Below, one piece after another: positions 36,041 through 45,661 of a stretch of DNA of 64,000 nucleotides. Position numbers and translations under genes: made by a program. The notes under the pieces were generated by a model. The model searched no databases, was not told the DNA's origin, and saw only the letters and a list, made by a program, of their open reading frames with translations. The number at the start of each line of letters is the position of its first letter. The first letter of the stretch is position 1. The DNA comes from Bacillota bacterium (GTDB lineage: Bacteria > Bacillota > UBA4882 > UBA8346): positions 69,643 to 133,642 of the forward strand of contig JAEYGI010000050.1 of assembly GCA_023402395.1 (NCBI GenBank), read 5' to 3'.

Positions 36041-37407
36041 TGAGTAAACTCCCTTTCACTATAAAGTTTGGGTAGTTTCCGCCGCTCGTCCGGGAAGAGC
36101 AGGGCTTCCGCAACGCCGAAGGCTTCTTCCCGGGTCATCATCATTGAGGCAAGAGTTATAAATTTATTCTTTTCCTGCGTACGGGTCATGGGACAATTAA
36201 CACTGCCCGAGGCATCATCGATTTCCGTACAAACCATCCGGTCTTTCAGCTTAATTGTCATCCGGCAGCCCCATTGGCCCGGGTAACGAAGGGTATATTT
36301 CTCCGTAGCATGAATGGCAATCTTGTCGGCCAGCGCCTGTAGATCGGAACGATCAACGCAGGCCTGAGTAAAATGGGTCAGTCCAATCTCCCCATCCAAC
36401 AACGCCGCGGCTACACAATAGGCAATACTAAAACGCGCCTCAACGGGTGAAGCCGGATAGGGTCTACTTCCGCACTGAATCACGCCAATCTCATATGTTT
36501 CCACGTCGATCGCGTCAATGGAGCCAATATCCTTAATTGCTTCCCGCAGTTTCAGCGCGGCGTCAATCTCCGGATGGGTGGAGCGGCAGCAAGGGTAAGG
36601 TTTTTTATCAATCATCGTAATTTCCCAGGTTGTTCCGAGCCCATCTGTAATCTGAGACAAATCGAATCCGTCAGCCATGGCGTTGAATAGTCCGCCATCC
36701 TTCGCGTCCAAAATATGAAGGGGGCCTGTCATTCCCGACTTTGCCAGAAGTGCTGCAACGATTCCGTTACAGGCGGCCCGTGCCGGATGCAACTTTTTAC
36801 AGGTGGAACCCTCCGCTAAAAAGGCCCATAAACCCGAAGCCTGAGTCCCGGCGATGCCAAAAGCCGAGATCGTTTGTTCTGGATTCAGTCTCAAGAGTTT
36901 GGCAGCGGCAGCGGCGGCACCGAACGCACCCATGGTTCCCGTGGCGTGAAATCCCTTGACTCGATGAGAGGATACATTGATGCTCATGCCGATCCTGCCC
37001 ATTACTTCATAACCTACCACAACGGCTTCAATTAGGTCCTTCATCGTTTTACCCAGCGCGTCCGTCAGCGTCCAAGCGGTCGGAACCACTACCGCGCCTA
37101 CGTGGCTTTTGGAGCGCACATGAACATCATCCAATTCCAGCGCATGGCCCATAATACCGTTTAACAACGTCGCTATTTGAATAGAAGCGCGCTTTGAAGT
37201 TCCCCAAATAGAGGCGGAACGTTCCGGAACCGCCTCCCACCGCAGCAACTCATCAAGATATCCGGTAATTTCATCTTGACGGGAAGCCCCAAGAGCAGCT
37301 CCTATGCTGTCCAGTATCGCGTAACGAGCCGCTTCGATAACATCGGGGGGAAATTGGTCATAGCTCAATTGATGGGCATATTCCGCCAACCGCTGGAGTT
37401 CCCTCAC
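36037..37407 (-). CDS. MmgE/PrpD family protein (copy 2)
   Basis: The GTG at 37407 is favoured because AGAGGTGG lies five bases upstream; the frame extends to another GTG at 37416 that overlaps this site. The protein of about 456 residues has HALELDDVHVRSKSHVGAVVVPTAWTL at about 88-114 and KPYPCCRSTHPEIDAALK near residue 270. It sits between the LeuD-like gene and the YbhJ-like hydratase, overlapping the latter by four bases, so the two probably act on the same compound in sequence. Confidence 0.8.
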   Translation of the reverse strand: MRELQRLAEYAHQLSYDQFPPDVIEAARYAILDSIGAALGASRQDEITGYLDELLRWEAVPERSASIWGTSKRASIQIATLLNGIMGHALELDDVHVRSKSHVGAVVVPTAWTLTDALGKTMKDLIEAVVVGYEVMGRIGMSINVSSHRVKGFHATGTMGAFGAAAAAAKLLRLNPEQTISAFGIAGTQASGLWAFLAEGSTCKKLHPARAACNGIVAALLAKSGMTGPLHILDAKDGGLFNAMADGFDLSQITDGLGTTWEITMIDKKPYPCCRSTHPEIDAALKLREAIKDIGSIDAIDVETYEIGVIQCGSRPYPASPVEARFSIAYCVAAALLDGEIGLTHFTQACVDRSDLQALADKIAIHATEKYTLRYPGQWGCRMTIKLKDRMVCTEIDDASGSVNCPMTRTQEKNKFITLASMMMTREEAFGVAEALLFPDERRKLPKLYSEREFTQ

Positions 37408-37424
37408 ATCAGCCACCTCTTTTA

Positions 37425-37928
37425 CTAAGCATCCAAACTATTAAAGCGATCGATATATTGTAACAAGCCACCTTGCTCAATGATCTTCAGTTCTTTTTCC
37501 GGAAGTACAAAGATTAGCATCGGGTTGCAATCGCCTTCTTTACGGATCTCGCCCTTTTGGATATCAACGTTGATCAAATCTCCGTCGCTCAATTGATCCG
37601 TATCGCATTGAATCAGCAGCATTCCGTTATTGATGGCGTTCCGGTAAAAAATTCGGCCGAATGACTTAGCGATAATTGCTTCCACACCGGAAATTTTAAT
37701 AATAATCGGGGCGATTTCGCGGCTGGAACCGCAGCCAAAGTTTTTGCCGGCCACCACAAAATCGCCTTTTTGCACCTTTTCCGGAAATTCGGGCCGGGCG
37801 GCTTCCAGAACGTGCTTCGCATATTCGGCCGGATTGGCGCGTAAGGAAAGATACCGGCCAGGAGCGATGGTATCCGTGCTCACGCTATCTCCAAACTTCC
37901 AGACTCTCCCGTGATAAATCGATTTCAT
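37425..37928 (-). CDS. 3-isopropylmalate/homoaconitase-type dehydratase small subunit
   Basis: The ATG at 37928 behind GGAGGATG gives 167 residues. FGDSVSTDTIAPGRYLS near the start and AGKNFGCGSSREIAPIIIK at about 62-80 are LeuD swivel-domain motifs. It pairs with the LeuC-like gene upstream. No leucine genes are nearby, so it is more likely a specialised hydro-lyase such as mesaconase, dimethylmaleate or homoaconitate hydratase. This assignment is from context. Confidence 0.85.
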   Translation of the reverse strand: MKSIYHGRVWKFGDSVSTDTIAPGRYLSLRANPAEYAKHVLEAARPEFPEKVQKGDFVVAGKNFGCGSSREIAPIIIKISGVEAIIAKSFGRIFYRNAINNGMLLIQCDTDQLSDGDLINVDIQKGEIRKEGDCNPMLIFVLPEKELKIIEQGGLLQYIDRFNSLDA

Positions 37929-38033
37929 CAGTTCATCCTCCAGATCAATATCAATGAGCTCAAAAAATTTCGAAACCACTTCCAAAGCTTAACGCAAGGG
38001 TTATTACCAAGCGGTATATTTCCAGCAAACCGC

Positions 38034-39287
38034 CTAATCCATCATTTCTCGGGGATCGGTAATGTAACCTCTGATCGCCGTAGCCGCGGCCGTGGCCGGG
38101 CTGGATAAATAGATCGACGCGGTCGGGTTGCCCATCCGTCCTTTAAAATTCCGATTTTGGGTGGCGACGACCACTTCATCATCAGCCGGAATGCCCTCGT
38201 GCACACCCATGCATGGTCCGCAGTTCGGGGCCATAATCATGGCTCCGGCATCCACCATGGCGGCGAACGTACCGTCGTTCATCGCCTGTTTGTAAACCCA
38301 GGTTGAATTGGGAATCACAATCAAGCGCAAATTTTTGGCGATTTTTTGGCCCCGCAGCAAATCTGCGGCGATATGCATATCTTCCAGCCGGCCATTAGTG
38401 CAACTTCCGATAAATACCATATCGACTCGGACATCCGCACAATTACGGGCCAGATCCACATTATCCACATAATGAGGCTTGGCCACCAGGGGCTCGATCA
38501 TGGAGGCGTCGATCGGAATCGTCTTTTCGTAGTGGGCGTCCGAGTCGGCCTTAATTTCCTTGAAAGCCTCCGGGCGATTAAACATGGCCAGATAACGCTT
38601 GGTCTCTTCATCGGTCTCCATCAGCGCGGTTTTAGCGCCGGCCTCAACTCCCATGCTGGTAATGGTGATCCGGGCATCCATGCTCAGTCGAGAGATGGTA
38701 TCCCCATGAAACTCCAGCGACTTGTAAATGGCGTCATCCGTGCCGATGATCTCCAGCAATTTCAACATAATATCCTTAGAGTAAACCCCTTTTTGAAGAT
38801 AACCGTTGACATCAATCCGATAGCTCTCAGGAACCTTAATCCAGGTTTTACCCAACTTCATAACCCCGAGCATATCGGTGGAACCCATGCCCGTGGCGAA
38901 AGTCCCGAAAGCGCCATGGGTCGTGGTGTGTGAATCGCCGATAATAAAAATCTGGCCGCATTGGGTATACTCCTCAACCAAGTGGGTATGAATGCAACCG
39001 GTTCCGCCTTCATGCCAATGGCAACCTTTGTGATTGGCGAAATCCCGAATCAGCTTATGCTCATTGGCTACTTCTTTAGTGGGAACCGGGCCAAACTCCG
39101 TGCAAAACATCACCCGTTCCGGGTCGAAAACCTCATTCCAACCCCGTTCCTGCATCAACCTGACCATTAGCGGACCGGAGCCGTCGTGCAACGCGGCGAA
39201 ATCCACATCAACAATAATCGTATCGCCTCTTTTTACATCTTTCCCGGTTCGTTCGCTAAGAATCTTTTCCACCAGGGTTTTCCCCAT
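38034..39287 (-). CDS. 3-isopropylmalate/homoaconitase-type dehydratase large subunit
   Basis: The ATG at 39287 follows AGGAGG and gives 417 residues, the length of the shorter LeuC/HacA type. DSHTTTHGAFGTFATGMGSTD is the conserved aconitase loop. The iron-sulfur cysteines are in FIGSCTNGR and APNCGPCMG. With the small subunit it forms a 4Fe-4S hydro-lyase. Its place near a citrate-lyase type system recalls mesaconase plus citramalate lyase in clostridial glutamate fermentation, but citrate-type substrates are equally possible. Confidence 0.87.
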   Translation of the reverse strand: MGKTLVEKILSERTGKDVKRGDTIIVDVDFAALHDGSGPLMVRLMQERGWNEVFDPERVMFCTEFGPVPTKEVANEHKLIRDFANHKGCHWHEGGTGCIHTHLVEEYTQCGQIFIIGDSHTTTHGAFGTFATGMGSTDMLGVMKLGKTWIKVPESYRIDVNGYLQKGVYSKDIMLKLLEIIGTDDAIYKSLEFHGDTISRLSMDARITITSMGVEAGAKTALMETDEETKRYLAMFNRPEAFKEIKADSDAHYEKTIPIDASMIEPLVAKPHYVDNVDLARNCADVRVDMVFIGSCTNGRLEDMHIAADLLRGQKIAKNLRLIVIPNSTWVYKQAMNDGTFAAMVDAGAMIMAPNCGPCMGVHEGIPADDEVVVATQNRNFKGRMGNPTASIYLSSPATAAATAIRGYITDPREMMD

Positions 39288-39411
39288 CTGTAATACTCCT
39301 CCTGATGCGCTCAAAAATTTGTTTTAATTGTTACAATCAACTTACTTAATTCTATGTAAACATTTATCATTTGTCTAATATATAAAACATCCCTGTTATC
39401 ATTGATTTTTT

Positions 39412-40779
39412 CTATAGTACGAGTTTGTCGATTAGTTCCGAAACATTCATGCGATCTTCAAAATCAAAAATGAAGTTTCTGAGGGATTCCATGCGATTTT
39501 CAGGATAAATCCCCTTCAAGTTATTTTTAAATTTTTCCGTTACATCCAACGGCGTAATCGGATTGTCCCCGGATCCTTTTTCATATGGAATACTGCGGTG
39601 ATACCGATGACCCGCATCCATAACAATCTCCACATCGCCCGGGAAATGTCCCTCGTTTTTAACATCCTCGTCCACCACGCATTCTACCCGGCGCATCAAA
39701 TCCTGGATCGTTGAATCATTCGCCACAGCGAGATCAATATCTCTGGGCGATAAGCCACCTTTAGCCACCGCCACGGCTACGACATAAGGCAAAGAAAAAC
39801 GCATGATGTAATCGCTCTCCGGCTGCTTTTTCTTTTCGATGGGATCGCAGACGATAGAGTAACCCCGCTTGTCAATCCGGCAAATGATCTTCCGAATTTG
39901 TTCGGGTTGGATGTCGTGGGTTTTCCGTAGCTCCAGCGCGCCCTCAATAAACGAATGAGTGAAATGGCAAACGGGGTACAATTTGAACGTAATTTCCGGA
40001 GTCCGCCACACCTGTGACAACTCATTGATCCGATCCTCAAGTCCCTCCGTCGTGCCCGTATGCGCCTTATATAGTCCGAATTCACCTTCAAACACCTTTT
40101 GGGAGCCTTGATAACCCCGACCAGCCAACCTCAGCGCATAATACGCCGCATGGCAGCCCCAACCAGGATGCATTTTCTTAGTCCAGTTTCCATCATGTAA
40201 AAATTCCTGCAAGGCTGAGGCCTGACTTCCGCAAATCCCCAACGCATTAGCGAGAGTCGCTTCACTTTCTCCCATCAGTCGAGCCGCCACGCACACCGAA
40301 GCAAACGACGACAATAAGCCGCTGGGATGATAACCGACATCCTGAAAGCGTCCCTTCGCCGCTACCGCCAGGGCCACAATAACCTCCCAGCCCAAAACGA
40401 TGGCCGTCAAGACGTCCCGTGGAGAAGCTTGAACATACTCTCCAACAGTTATGGCCGTGGCGACAACGCTGGCCGACGGGTGAACAATCCCCGCCACATG
40501 AGTGTCGTCATAATCAAGTCCATGTATCAAAGCGCTATTATAGAGTAGTGCATCGGAAATCCCTACCCGTTGTTGAGATCCCCATAATGTCGCATCGGGC
40601 CTGTCCCCCATTTCGGTGACAACCGCTCTGATGATCCGGGCATGCGGCAAATTACAGGCCGTCATCGCTACCCCGAAAGTATCCAGCAGCAACAGCTTGG
40701 CGTGATCGAACACGAAGGCGGGAATATCGCATCGTTTGGTAGTCAAAGCGAACTTGGCGATTTTTTCAGAAATTGTCAT
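39412..40779 (-). CDS. MmgE/PrpD family protein (copy 3)
   Basis: The 455-residue protein has the family blocks HGLDYDDTHVAGIVHPSASVVATAITVGE at about 83-111, YHPSGLLSSFASVCVAARLMGE and FKLYPVCHFTHSFIEGAL near residue 265. It is the first gene of the minus-strand island and lies 77 bp from the divergent LysR gene, so it is the likely primary target of that regulator. A 124-bp AT-rich gap separates it from the LeuC-like gene and may hold a second promoter. Confidence 0.8.
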   Translation of the reverse strand: MTISEKIAKFALTTKRCDIPAFVFDHAKLLLLDTFGVAMTACNLPHARIIRAVVTEMGDRPDATLWGSQQRVGISDALLYNSALIHGLDYDDTHVAGIVHPSASVVATAITVGEYVQASPRDVLTAIVLGWEVIVALAVAAKGRFQDVGYHPSGLLSSFASVCVAARLMGESEATLANALGICGSQASALQEFLHDGNWTKKMHPGWGCHAAYYALRLAGRGYQGSQKVFEGEFGLYKAHTGTTEGLEDRINELSQVWRTPEITFKLYPVCHFTHSFIEGALELRKTHDIQPEQIRKIICRIDKRGYSIVCDPIEKKKQPESDYIMRFSLPYVVAVAVAKGGLSPRDIDLAVANDSTIQDLMRRVECVVDEDVKNEGHFPGDVEIVMDAGHRYHRSIPYEKGSGDNPITPLDVTEKFKNNLKGIYPENRMESLRNFIFDFEDRMNVSELIDKLVL

Positions 40780-40856
40780 CCATTGTTCCCTCCTTGTATA
40801 AGATATTGGCTTATATTATAATGAAACCAATTTTAACCGTAGAAAGGTGCACCGCC

Positions 40857-41762
40857 ATGAACACCAAAGAAATCGAATATATCCTGGCCGTAGCCGAGGA
40901 GGGCAATATCACTCGCGCCGCCCAACGACTATATATCGCCCAACCTTCCTTGAGCCAATGCATTCAGAAAATCGAAACCCAACTGGGCGCCAAGCTCTTC
41001 GTCCGTGCCAGTACGGGGCTGACCCTGACCTACGCGGGAGAATTGTTTCTTGCTTCGGCTTCGAAGATCCTAAAAATTTATCGCGATCTAGAAAACAGTA
41101 TTTTCGATATTAATCAAATGAAAGCCGGCCGCCTGGTGGTCGGAACGCCTTTTTTACTGGGATCCCAAGTGCTGCCGCTGATCTATCCGATTTACCGCAG
41201 CAAGTACCCGACCATCCAAATTCAGCTCATCGAAGAAAGTGCCCTATCCCTCGAACATTCCTTACTTAACGGCAAAATCGACTTGGCAGTTTTCCCCCTG
41301 CCGTTAAGCTTGCCGAATATCGAATATGAAGTGCTTTCGGTATCCAGGATGGTGATCTGCGTCCCGCCCCACAGTGAGTTACTGTCCCATGTCAATCCGG
41401 AGGATAATAGCTTCGACATTACGGTTTTAAATAATCAACCATTTATACTCGGTTATCCCGGGCAACGCACCCGGCAAGTGGCGGACGCCATCCTGAATGC
41501 CGCGGGAGTTTCGGTTAAAACCGTACTGCTGACACGGAGCGTTGAAACAGCGGCCCGGCTTTCCTTCAGCGGACTCGGCTTTGCGATTCTTCCGGAATCC
41601 TACATCAAACATTACTCTATTCCCCATGTCAATTACTTCTATATCCCCCCAAGATACTCCATTGCCTGGACGGTGATCGCCGCCTATCAAAACAGCGCCT
41701 ATCTTTCCCTGGCGGCGCAGAAATTCATCACGGAGCTTAAGGATAGTTGCAAAGAGCTTTAA
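40857..41762 (+). CDS. LysR-family transcriptional regulator
   Basis: The ATG at 40857 behind AGAAAGGTG gives 301 residues. MNTKEIEYILAVAEEGNITRAAQRLYIAQPSLSQCIQKIETQLGAKLFVR is the N-terminal helix-turn-helix, followed by the periplasmic-binding-like effector domain. It is divergent from the PrpD copy 3 gene. LysR proteins usually activate the divergent operon in response to a pathway compound, so it probably senses the acid taken up by the Tct system. No specific operator could be assigned. Confidence 0.88.
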   Translation: MNTKEIEYILAVAEEGNITRAAQRLYIAQPSLSQCIQKIETQLGAKLFVRASTGLTLTYAGELFLASASKILKIYRDLENSIFDINQMKAGRLVVGTPFLLGSQVLPLIYPIYRSKYPTIQIQLIEESALSLEHSLLNGKIDLAVFPLPLSLPNIEYEVLSVSRMVICVPPHSELLSHVNPEDNSFDITVLNNQPFILGYPGQRTRQVADAILNAAGVSVKTVLLTRSVETAARLSFSGLGFAILPESYIKHYSIPHVNYFYIPPRYSIAWTVIAAYQNSAYLSLAAQKFITELKDSCKEL

Positions 41763-41925
41763 TTTTCCTTGAATCTGATTTTAATTTTATCATTGGCCCA
41801 GTTCAACGTCTAATATGTAAGATCCATGGCAGCTATAGGATATTCCTATGGCGAGAACCCATTTGTTTATTTCCAACCAATTCCATCAAATATTTCCTAC
41901 CCCTCCCCAGAAGTTGTCGAAGCAG

Positions 41926-42118
41926 TGGCGGTGATTCCCCATTACAGCGTCAGCCACCGCAGCTAGGGGAGTCATTGCCACACCCTTTGCGACCATTCCC
42001 CTTTCAATGGCGTTAATCACCCATCCGGTGGATGTCATTCCCATAAATACGGCATGCCATGCCTTTCATTTTTCAACATTTGAGCATACAAGGGAATAAT
42101 CTCCTGTCAATTATATGT
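41926..42118 (+). repeat. Array A3 of degenerate 21-bp hairpin units with 3' tail
   Basis: The period and loops of the family are kept, but many arm pairs no longer match; the last unit CGGCA/TGCC is good. The tail is recognisable: CATTTTTCAACA, then AATAATCTCCTGTCAATTAT near 42096-42115. The long frame that is open in A2, A4 and A5 carries a TAG here (near 41965), which argues against a coding role for the family. Confidence 0.6.
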
Positions 42119-42392
42119 AAATAAAATTACCGCGGCGTACAAGCCGTGGCAATTTTATTTGTCGCCGTCGTCCGGGCGACATTGGGGCCGACTACGGTGT
42201 AAGCCATAATCTGTCGGGAGCAATTCCCCGCCAAATTCCAACCAATTGAAAAACGGTTGCCCGATAAAGCGGACAACCGTTTTGGAAACGAACATTATTT
42301 TATAACCACAAAGATTTGGCCGGTTCGGTCCGGCGCGACTCCGGTCTGGGGTGGCCTACGCTATCGCCGAATGCGGCGAGGCGGATTATCGG
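42119..42392. other. Intergenic region with several hairpins
   Basis: A hairpin AACGGTTG/CAACCGTT with a T run on both sides (about 42249-42283) could end transcripts from the DUF4234-like gene on the minus strand or from the lysR side. Another weaker hairpin is CCGCGGC/GCCGTGG near 42131-42150. I see no gene here. Confidence 0.45.
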
Positions 42393-42758
42393 TCAAGCCG
42401 TAACCGAATGAGCGGCCGTCACGCTTTTGGACCGGGAAACGATCACGTTGATTCGTGATTGATGCAAAATATTCCCGAAAAACAATGAAAAAATCGGCGC
42501 CAGCAAATTGGGTTCAACCTCGTTTTTCCGCTCGATCAGGTTCAGATAGTTCGATACCTTGTAATTCCACCAAAAACCGTACACTCCCAGGGTAATAATT
42601 AAAAATAGCAGATTCAAGGCGGCGTTGTCGATGTCTTGTAAATTCAATTCTTCGATCAATTCCTTAATGAGCTTGTAGAACCAGACCAAACCGACAATCC
42701 CGAACGTGATACAGGAAAGAAACACCCACAAGCCAATCGAACGTTTTTGCAAGGTCAT
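42393..42758 (-). CDS. Small membrane protein, DUF4234-like
   Basis: The 121-residue protein has two hydrophobic segments (about 8-28 and 45-65), and its pattern RSIGLWVFLSCITFGIVGLVWFYKL with a later TLGVYGFWWNYKVSNYL is typical of DUF4234 proteins. Function of that family is unknown. It lies alone on the minus strand between the lysR gene and adhE. Confidence 0.65.
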   Translation of the reverse strand: MTLQKRSIGLWVFLSCITFGIVGLVWFYKLIKELIEELNLQDIDNAALNLLFLIITLGVYGFWWNYKVSNYLNLIERKNEVEPNLLAPIFSLFFGNILHQSRINVIVSRSKSVTAAHSVTA

Positions 42759-42887
42759 ACTTCCACTCTCCCCTTTTTATTCTGATTGGAAAACATGGTC
42801 ATGGTTTCCACGTAATAATATTCCATGTCCAAGAAAATTTTCCTGCCGGTCAAACCGACCGCCGCGGCGGAATCAGGGAATAATTAT

Positions 42888-42926
42888 AAAAGATGGCCGC
42901 CCAATAAGTTCGGGCGGCCATCTTTT
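42888..42926 (-). terminator. Strong terminator after adhE
   Basis: GATGGCCGCCC (42892-42902) pairs with GGGCGGCCATC (42912-42922), flanked by A and T runs on both sides. It begins a few bases after the adhE stop and would work in both directions. Confidence 0.88.
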
Positions 42927-42932
42927 CATCCA

Positions 42933-45593
42933 TTAGACTCCGGTCAGTTCCTTCTCTTTCTTGGGCTCGGGAACGGAGGTTCCGCTCCCGAAGGCTTCCC
43001 TGTAGACCGCCTCGATCTCGGCGACCAGCGGCATCCGGGGATTGGTTCCGGTGCATTGGTCATTGAAGGCGATATCAGACATGGAGCGCAGCTCTTTTTC
43101 AAACGCTTCCCGGGAGACGCCGACCTGGCTCAGCGTACGCGGCAGTTGCAGCTGATCCATGAGGTTAAAGACGGCCTGGATTAGGCTCGCCACTCCTTCC
43201 TCGGGCGTGGCGGCCGGCAGCCCCAGAAATTTGGCGATCTCGGCGTAGCGGAGATTGGCCATCGGATATTCGTATTGGGGGAATGCCGAAAACTTGGTCG
43301 GCCGCTGCGCATTGTACTTGATCACATAGGGCAGCAGGATCGCGTTGGCCCGGCCGTGCGGAATATGGAACTTGCCCCCGAGAATATGGGCCATGCTGTG
43401 GTTAACCCCCAGGAAGGCGTTGGTGAAGGCCATCCCCGCGATGCAGGAGGCGTTATGCATCTTCTCCCGAGCCACTTTATCCTGGCCGTCCCGGTACGCT
43501 CTGGGCAGATATTCGAAGACGATTTTGATTGCCTTTTCCGCCAAGGCGTCGGTATAGTCGGAGGCCATCACCGACACATACGCTTCAATAGCGTGGGTCA
43601 ATACATCCATGCCGGTATCGGCGGTAACGGACTTCGGCACCGTGAGCACCAACTCGGGGTCAATGATCGCGATGTCCGGCGTCAGTTCGTAGTCGGCCAG
43701 CGGATACTTGATGTTGCGGGTTTTATCGGTGATCACCGCGAAAGCGGTGACTTCCGATCCCGTTCCCGAGGTGGTCGGAATGGCCACGAAGGTTGCTTTC
43801 TTGCCGAGATACGGGAATTTAAAAGCCCGTTTCCGGATGTCGGCGAACTTCAGCCGGAGCGTCTCAAATTCGAGATCGGGGGTCTCGTAGAAGAGCCACA
43901 TCCCCTTGGCGGCGTCGATAGCCGAACCCCCGCCCAAGGCGATGATGATGTCCGGCTCAAATGCTTTCATTTCCGCGCAGCCCCTCTGAACGGTCTCCAC
44001 CGACGGATCGGGCTCGACATCGGAAAAGATCCGGTATTCCATGGGAATCTTCTCCAATTGGTACAGCACTTTCTCGACAAAACCCAGTTTGACCATATAG
44101 GGATCGGTGACGATGAAGGCTCGTTTCCCCTTCATCTTGGCCAGGTATTGGAGGGAGCCGTATTCAAAATAAATCTTTTGCGGGATCTTAAACCACTTCA
44201 TCCGATCCTTCCGGATCGCTACCCGTTTGATATTGATCAGATTGGTGACGCTGACATTGTCGGTGGTGGAGTTGCCGCCCATCGAACCGCAGCCCAGCGT
44301 CAGCGAAGGCGTGTTATTATTATAGAGATCGCCGATGGCGCCATGGGACGACGGGGAATTGACCAGCAGCCGTCCGGTCCGGACCTTCCGGGCAAACTCG
44401 TCGATGGCCTGCTGATTGTTGGAGTGAATCACGGCCGAATGGCCCAGCCCGCCGAATTCGGTCATCTCTTGGGCACGCCGGATTCCCTCGTGATAATCGG
44501 CAACCACGTAGCAGGCGAGGATCGGGCTGAGTTTCTCCCGGGACAACGGATATTCGGGGCCGACCCCGGCCAGCTCCGCCACTAAAATCTGCGTTCCTGG
44601 CGGAACCTTGATCCCGGCCATCGCCGCGATCTTTTCGGCCGGCTGGCCGACCACAGCCGGGCTCATGCTGCCCCGTCCTTCGTCGATGGCTACTTTGGAC
44701 AAGGCCGCGATTTCATCCGCCTTCAAAAAGTAGCAGTTGTACTCAGTCATGATCCGTTTCACTTCATCAGCCACTTCGCGGTCGATGATCACCGCCTGCT
44801 CGGAGGCACAGATCATCCCGTTGTCAAAACTCTTGCTGAGCACTAGGTCGGCCACGGCCCGGCGCAGATTGGCGGTGCGTTCGATATAGCAGGGAACGTT
44901 GCCGGGTCCGACTCCCAGAGCCGGCTTGCCGCTGGAGTAGGCCGCGCCGACCATTCCGGAACCGCCGGTGGCCAGGACCAGGCTGATCCCGGGGTGTTTC
45001 ATCAGTAGATTTGTAGCTTCTAGCGACGGCTCCTCGACCCAGGCGATGCAGTCCTTGGGCGCTCCGGCGGCCACCGCCGCGTTCAACATCACCTTGGCAG
45101 CGGCGATGCTGGAGCGGAGCGCCTTCGGATGAAAACTGAAGATGATCGGATTGCGGCTCTTCACCGCGATCAGGCTTTTGAACATAGTGGTGGAGGTAGG
45201 GTTGGTCACCGGGGTCACCCCGGCGATAATTCCGATCGGCTCGGCGATTTTCATATATCCTTCTTCGTGATTCTCCTCGATGACGCCGACCGTCTTTTCA
45301 TACTTGATATCATGGTAAACATATTCGGTGGCAAACAGGTTCTTGGTCACTTTATCCTCATAGACTCCCATTCCGGTCTCCTCATGGGCCAGTCTGGCCA
45401 GTTCCATGTGTTGATCGACCCCGGCCAGGGCCATCGCTTTCACAATCGCGTCGATCCGGCTCTGATCCAGCTCCATGAACTCCGTCTGGGCCCGGGCGGC
45501 TTTGCGCACCAGCTCATCAATCACCGCCTGAATCGGTCGCTTCTCCTCACCCGGTCCCGAGGTAACCGCGGTTTCCTTGCGTTGCTCCTTCAT
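42933..45593 (-). CDS. adhE: Bifunctional acetaldehyde-CoA/alcohol dehydrogenase
   Basis: The ATG at 45593 with GAGGAGG upstream gives 886 residues. The N-terminal aldehyde dehydrogenase half (about 25-450) has the catalytic cysteine in DNGMICASEQAVI. The C-terminal iron-dependent alcohol dehydrogenase half starts near 470 and has ALGGGSAIDAAKGMW, DVLTHAIEAYVS and NHSMAHILGGKFHIPHGRANA with the iron ligands. AdhE reduces acetyl-CoA to ethanol and regenerates NAD+. It is monocistronic with its own terminator, and rex lies upstream on the other strand. Confidence 0.95.
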   Translation of the reverse strand: MKEQRKETAVTSGPGEEKRPIQAVIDELVRKAARAQTEFMELDQSRIDAIVKAMALAGVDQHMELARLAHEETGMGVYEDKVTKNLFATEYVYHDIKYEKTVGVIEENHEEGYMKIAEPIGIIAGVTPVTNPTSTTMFKSLIAVKSRNPIIFSFHPKALRSSIAAAKVMLNAAVAAGAPKDCIAWVEEPSLEATNLLMKHPGISLVLATGGSGMVGAAYSSGKPALGVGPGNVPCYIERTANLRRAVADLVLSKSFDNGMICASEQAVIIDREVADEVKRIMTEYNCYFLKADEIAALSKVAIDEGRGSMSPAVVGQPAEKIAAMAGIKVPPGTQILVAELAGVGPEYPLSREKLSPILACYVVADYHEGIRRAQEMTEFGGLGHSAVIHSNNQQAIDEFARKVRTGRLLVNSPSSHGAIGDLYNNNTPSLTLGCGSMGGNSTTDNVSVTNLINIKRVAIRKDRMKWFKIPQKIYFEYGSLQYLAKMKGKRAFIVTDPYMVKLGFVEKVLYQLEKIPMEYRIFSDVEPDPSVETVQRGCAEMKAFEPDIIIALGGGSAIDAAKGMWLFYETPDLEFETLRLKFADIRKRAFKFPYLGKKATFVAIPTTSGTGSEVTAFAVITDKTRNIKYPLADYELTPDIAIIDPELVLTVPKSVTADTGMDVLTHAIEAYVSVMASDYTDALAEKAIKIVFEYLPRAYRDGQDKVAREKMHNASCIAGMAFTNAFLGVNHSMAHILGGKFHIPHGRANAILLPYVIKYNAQRPTKFSAFPQYEYPMANLRYAEIAKFLGLPAATPEEGVASLIQAVFNLMDQLQLPRTLSQVGVSREAFEKELRSMSDIAFNDQCTGTNPRMPLVAEIEAVYREAFGSGTSVPEPKKEKELTGV

Positions 45594-45661
45594 CGACTTC
45601 AACCTCCTCATTTTATCGGATTTACTGTGAATCGTAGAATTGTTATGAGATATGTCCAAGT

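Noticed and set aside
37425..39287. Leucine biosynthesis leuC/leuD
   Set aside because: No other leucine genes are near; the pair is embedded among PrpD, hydratase and citrate-lyase genes, so a specialised dehydratase is more likely.
42300..42392. Riboswitch
   Set aside because: The hairpins lie downstream of the minus-strand membrane-protein gene and do not match a riboswitch core that I know.
43275..44585. Long plus-strand frame of 436 codons opposite adhE
   Set aside because: It mirrors the codon pattern of adhE, has no recognisable motif and no ribosome site.
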